This document shows positions 5,680 through 5,972 of a stretch of DNA of 5,972 nt, in pieces. How positions within the stretch are numbered: the first letter of the stretch is position 1; every line of letters starts with the position of its first letter. A program made the position numbers and the translations under genes. Source of the DNA: CAYNDL01 sp964396115 (GTDB taxonomy: Bacteria > Patescibacteriota > Andersenbacteria > UBA10190 > CAIZMI01); NCBI GenBank assembly GCA_964396115.1, contig CAYNDL010000051.1, positions 1 to 5,972 of the forward strand, given 5' to 3'. The notes under the pieces are model-generated. The model worked only from the letters and a program-made list of their open reading frames with translations, had not been told where the DNA came from and made no database searches.

Positions 5680-5890
5680 AGATTGCTTCAGGAGTGGCCT
5701 TGCAATGACGGCCGTTACGTGTCATTGCGAGCGAAGTCATATTGAGCAACACACATCGTCATTGCGAGCGAAGCGAAGCAATCTCCTCGAACAACAAAGC
5801 CATCGTCATTACGAGGAGTCCCGCGCGATGACAAAGCAATCCCCGGTATAATGATTTAAGTCCTCATTGCGAGCGTAGGAAGCAGTCTTG
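5680..5890. repeat. Cluster of five diverged GTCATTGCGAG...GAAGCAATC dispersed repeats
   Basis: Five copies of one short repeat occupy most of the 292-nt non-coding tract upstream of mscL. Copy A is inverted (5680-5709, GATTGCTTC...GCAATGAC). Copies B (5721-5750), C (5758-5786), D (5805-5844) and E (5863-5890) are in plus orientation. Copy C is the cleanest, with GTCATTGCGAGCGAAG followed by CGAAGCAATCTCC. B has a degenerate right half (TTGAGCAAC). D has an inserted GAGTCCCGCGCGATGA segment that pairs with its own start (GTCAT/ATGAC). E reads CTCATTGCGAGCG then AGCAGTC. Copy C has short inverted ends, ATTGC/GCAAT, so each unit may fold. Similar repeats are known as dispersed non-coding elements in many unrelated bacterial genomes; their mobility mechanism is not shown here. 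Confidence 0.85.
5699..5731 (+). repeat. Inverted repeat (hairpin) formed by facing repeat copies A and B
   Basis: CTTGCAATGACG (5699-5710) pairs with TGTCATTGCGAG (5720-5731) around a 9-nt loop. The stem is 12 bp in plus-strand RNA, counting two G:U wobbles; in minus-strand RNA these become mismatches and leave an 8-bp core plus 2 bp. No T-run follows on either strand, so it does not look like an intrinsic terminator. Confidence 0.65.
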
Positions 5891-5917
5891 TTCTGTACTT
5901 TTAAACCACTGTCTTCC

Positions 5918-5972
5918 CTATCTCCCCGTCATCTGCTTCGTCCAACCGAACGTGTCTTCAAGGTTCCTGATG
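5918..5972 (-). CDS. Possible 3' end of an unidentified minus-strand gene
   Basis: On the minus strand, one frame is open from the window edge for 17 codons and ends in TAG (5918-5920). The visible peptide is IRNLEDTFGWTKQMTGR, which looks like a plausible soluble C-terminus rather than random translation. The other two minus frames hit stops within 5 and 14 codons. The repeat cluster begins soon after this stop, as expected if the repeats lie between genes. I do not recognise the family. The stretch is short enough that chance is a real alternative, and the stop would be TAG whereas every other gene here uses TAA. Confidence 0.3.
   Translation of the reverse strand, partial: IRNLEDTFGWTKQMTGR

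Noticed and set aside
5847..5852. Plus-strand TATAAT as a promoter in the repeat tract
   Set aside because: No -35-like hexamer lies at a workable distance and no plus-strand gene follows in the window.
5680..5890. CRISPR array
   Set aside because: Units vary in sequence, length and orientation and the intervals are 7-20 nt of no constant length; no cas gene is nearby.

Overview
The window reads as a compact bacterial chromosome segment. It holds four co-directional plus-strand genes (the first truncated at the left edge), two minus-strand genes that converge on them, and a right-hand intergenic tract full of short dispersed repeats. The gene set and style suggest a Candidate Phyla Radiation (Patescibacteria) genome, perhaps Saccharibacteria-like. 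The evidence for this is very tight packing, mostly SD-less starts, a split MacAB/YknXYZ-type exporter followed by a small DUF5666-like gene, an MscL with a C-terminal zinc ribbon, and an RnfD-like membrane domain fused to a flavin reductase. This placement is inference from family knowledge. No rRNA or marker gene is present to confirm it. All six complete or 3'-complete main genes end in TAA and none has an in-frame TGA, so the standard bacterial code is sufficient.

Bases 1-3680 (plus strand) form one likely operon. It encodes a periplasmic/extracytoplasmic adaptor (5' end outside the window), an ABC ATPase starting 2 nt after the adaptor stop, a MacB/FtsX-type permease 11 nt further on, and a small membrane-anchored DUF5666-like protein 22 nt after that. 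Together they look like a tripartite exporter: ATPase and permease power it, the adaptor docks on the permease through its outer domain, and the small anchored protein is a probable accessory. The substrate cannot be read from the sequence.

Bases 3677-5625 (minus strand) form a second likely operon: mscL, then 17 nt later a 506-residue RnfD-like/ferredoxin-NADP reductase-like fusion. The fusion's stop codon overlaps the DUF5666 gene's stop codon in a shared TTAA, so there is no intergenic space for a terminator between the two converging operons.

Bases 5626-5917 carry no convincing gene. They hold a probable -10 element for mscL, and five diverged copies of a GTCATTGCGAG...GAAGCAATC-type repeat, two of which face each other and form a hairpin. 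Bases 5918-5972 may be the last codons of another minus-strand gene. The most unusual items are the RnfD-reductase fusion standing without other Rnf/Nqr subunits, the zinc-ribbon MscL next to it, the very long coiled-coil hairpin of the adaptor, and the repeat cluster. Nothing here amounts to a clear new defence or mobile system.
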